The translations under genes were made by a program, and so were the position numbers. Positions 5,513 to 6,259 of a stretch of DNA of 6,259 nt are shown here, one piece after another. Position 1 is the first letter of the stretch, and each line of letters starts with the position of its first letter. The stretch is taken from assembly GCA_018334735.1 (NCBI GenBank), contig JAGXLK010000155.1, positions 1 to 6,259 on the forward strand. Reading direction: 5' to 3'. The notes below the pieces were generated by a model. The model was not told where the DNA came from and searched no databases. It saw nothing but the letters and a program-made list of their open reading frames with translations. This DNA is from Planctomycetota bacterium. GTDB lineage: Bacteria > Planctomycetota > Brocadiia > SM23-32.

Positions 5513-6259
5513 TCAGTGCCGGTTGTATTTGTGGTAGGCGGCGCATGATCCTTCGGAAGACACCATGCACGGTCCGACGGGATTTTCAGGGGTACAGGTT
5601 TTACCGAAGAGCGGGCACTCCGGTGGTCGGATCAACCCCCGAAGGATTTCGTCGCAACGACATGCCGTTGATTGCGGTGTAACCAGATTGGGATCAGGTG
5701 GAGCGAGCCGGTATTCGTTCCATTTCGGGCCAAGGTCCAGGCCGCTGGCCGGGATCACTCCGACACCGCGCCACCGAGCAGTGGCGGACAACATTATTCG
5801 ATCAATGAGTGCTTGTGCCTTTTTATTGCCGTCGAGCCGCACGGCTCGACCATAAGTGTTCTCTACCTCCGGTTCTCCCCGCACACAGAGTTCTGTCAGG
5901 CTCAATATGCTGGCAAGGATATCGCCTGGTTCGAAACCGGTTATGCAGCAGGGGACTCCGAATTCTTGCGGAATGAATTTGAACGGTTCAACGCCGCTGA
6001 TTGTGCAAACGTGCCCGGGAAGGATAAAACCATCAAGCGCGACTTCGGGGGCTTCCAGGAGTGAACGCAGCGCAGGCGGCATGGTTTTATGCCCGCAAAG
6101 CACCTGGAAGTTTCCTTTGTTCTCCTCTCGTGCTTCGAGAAGTGTTGCGGCGACAGTGGGCGTGGTTGTTTCGAAACCGATGGCCAGAAAAACGACATTT
6201 CTTTCGGGGTTCTCGCGGGCGGCTTTAAGAGCATCGCGGGGTGAGTACACAACCTGGAC
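5513..6259 (-). CDS. hypD: Hydrogenase maturation factor HypD, 5' part outside window
   Basis: HypD is the iron-sulphur scaffold that, with HypC, holds iron while two CN ligands and CO are added before insertion into the [NiFe] hydrogenase large subunit. The visible 248 residues are the C-terminal two thirds of a protein usually about 360-375 long; some 120 N-terminal residues lie beyond the right edge. Clear family blocks are VQVVYSPRDAL at the visible start, AIGFETTTPT, LCGHKTMPPALRSLLE, LPGHVCTISG, ITGFEPGDIL, VENTYGRAV and RGVGVIPASGL. The cysteine-rich C-terminus expected to hold the [4Fe-4S] cluster is intact: CRCDEILRG, ECPLFGKTC, and GPCMVSSEGSCAAY. The GTG at 6250 is an internal Val codon, not a start. 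hypE follows after a short gap; hypC or hypF would be expected just upstream, outside the window. Confidence 0.96.
   Translation of the reverse strand, partial: VQVVYSPRDALKAARENPERNVVFLAIGFETTTPTVAATLLEAREENKGNFQVLCGHKTMPPALRSLLEAPEVALDGFILPGHVCTISGVEPFKFIPQEFGVPCCITGFEPGDILASILSLTELCVRGEPEVENTYGRAVRLDGNKKAQALIDRIMLSATARWRGVGVIPASGLDLGPKWNEYRLAPPDPNLVTPQSTACRCDEILRGLIRPPECPLFGKTCTPENPVGPCMVSSEGSCAAYHKYNRH

Overview
The window looks like a chromosomal segment from an anaerobic or facultative member of the PVC group, most likely Lentisphaerota or a close relative such as Kiritimatiellota or Planctomycetota. The call rests on one pseudopilin-like gene with an FTLIE methylation motif and a C-terminal H-X9-DG motif, and on a divergent uroporphyrinogen-decarboxylase-like protein; both families are strongly expanded in those bacteria. 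No rRNA or other marker is present, so the phylum is an inference. Base composition looks fairly even across the genes and no sign of recent transfer was seen.

Layout. Positions 1-330 hold no gene I can support. A DUF72 (YecE-like) gene follows on the + strand (331-1212). It converges, across a short gap with a small hairpin, on a lone H-X9-DG pseudopilin gene on the - strand (1255-2064). Everything further right is also on the - strand: a 336-base gap with candidate control signals, a URO-D-like gene (2401-3339), a PfkB-family sugar kinase (3336-4268), a 200-base gap with a candidate promoter and operator, hypE (4469-5479) and the 3' two thirds of hypD (5513-6259, cut by the window edge).

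How the genes relate. hypD and hypE are adjacent maturation genes that build the Fe(CN)2CO group of [NiFe] hydrogenases, so the organism very probably makes such a hydrogenase; its structural genes are not in view. The kinase and the URO-D-like gene share a 4-base stop/start overlap (ATGA), so they are almost certainly one translationally coupled pair. The gap upstream of the kinase carries a 7-bp inverted repeat (GGTAAAC/GTTTACC) that overlaps the -35 box of a plausible promoter with 17-bp spacing, which suggests that the pair is a small regulated catabolic operon. Its substrate is unknown and is the most interesting open question here. The DUF72 and pseudopilin genes look like independent single-gene units.
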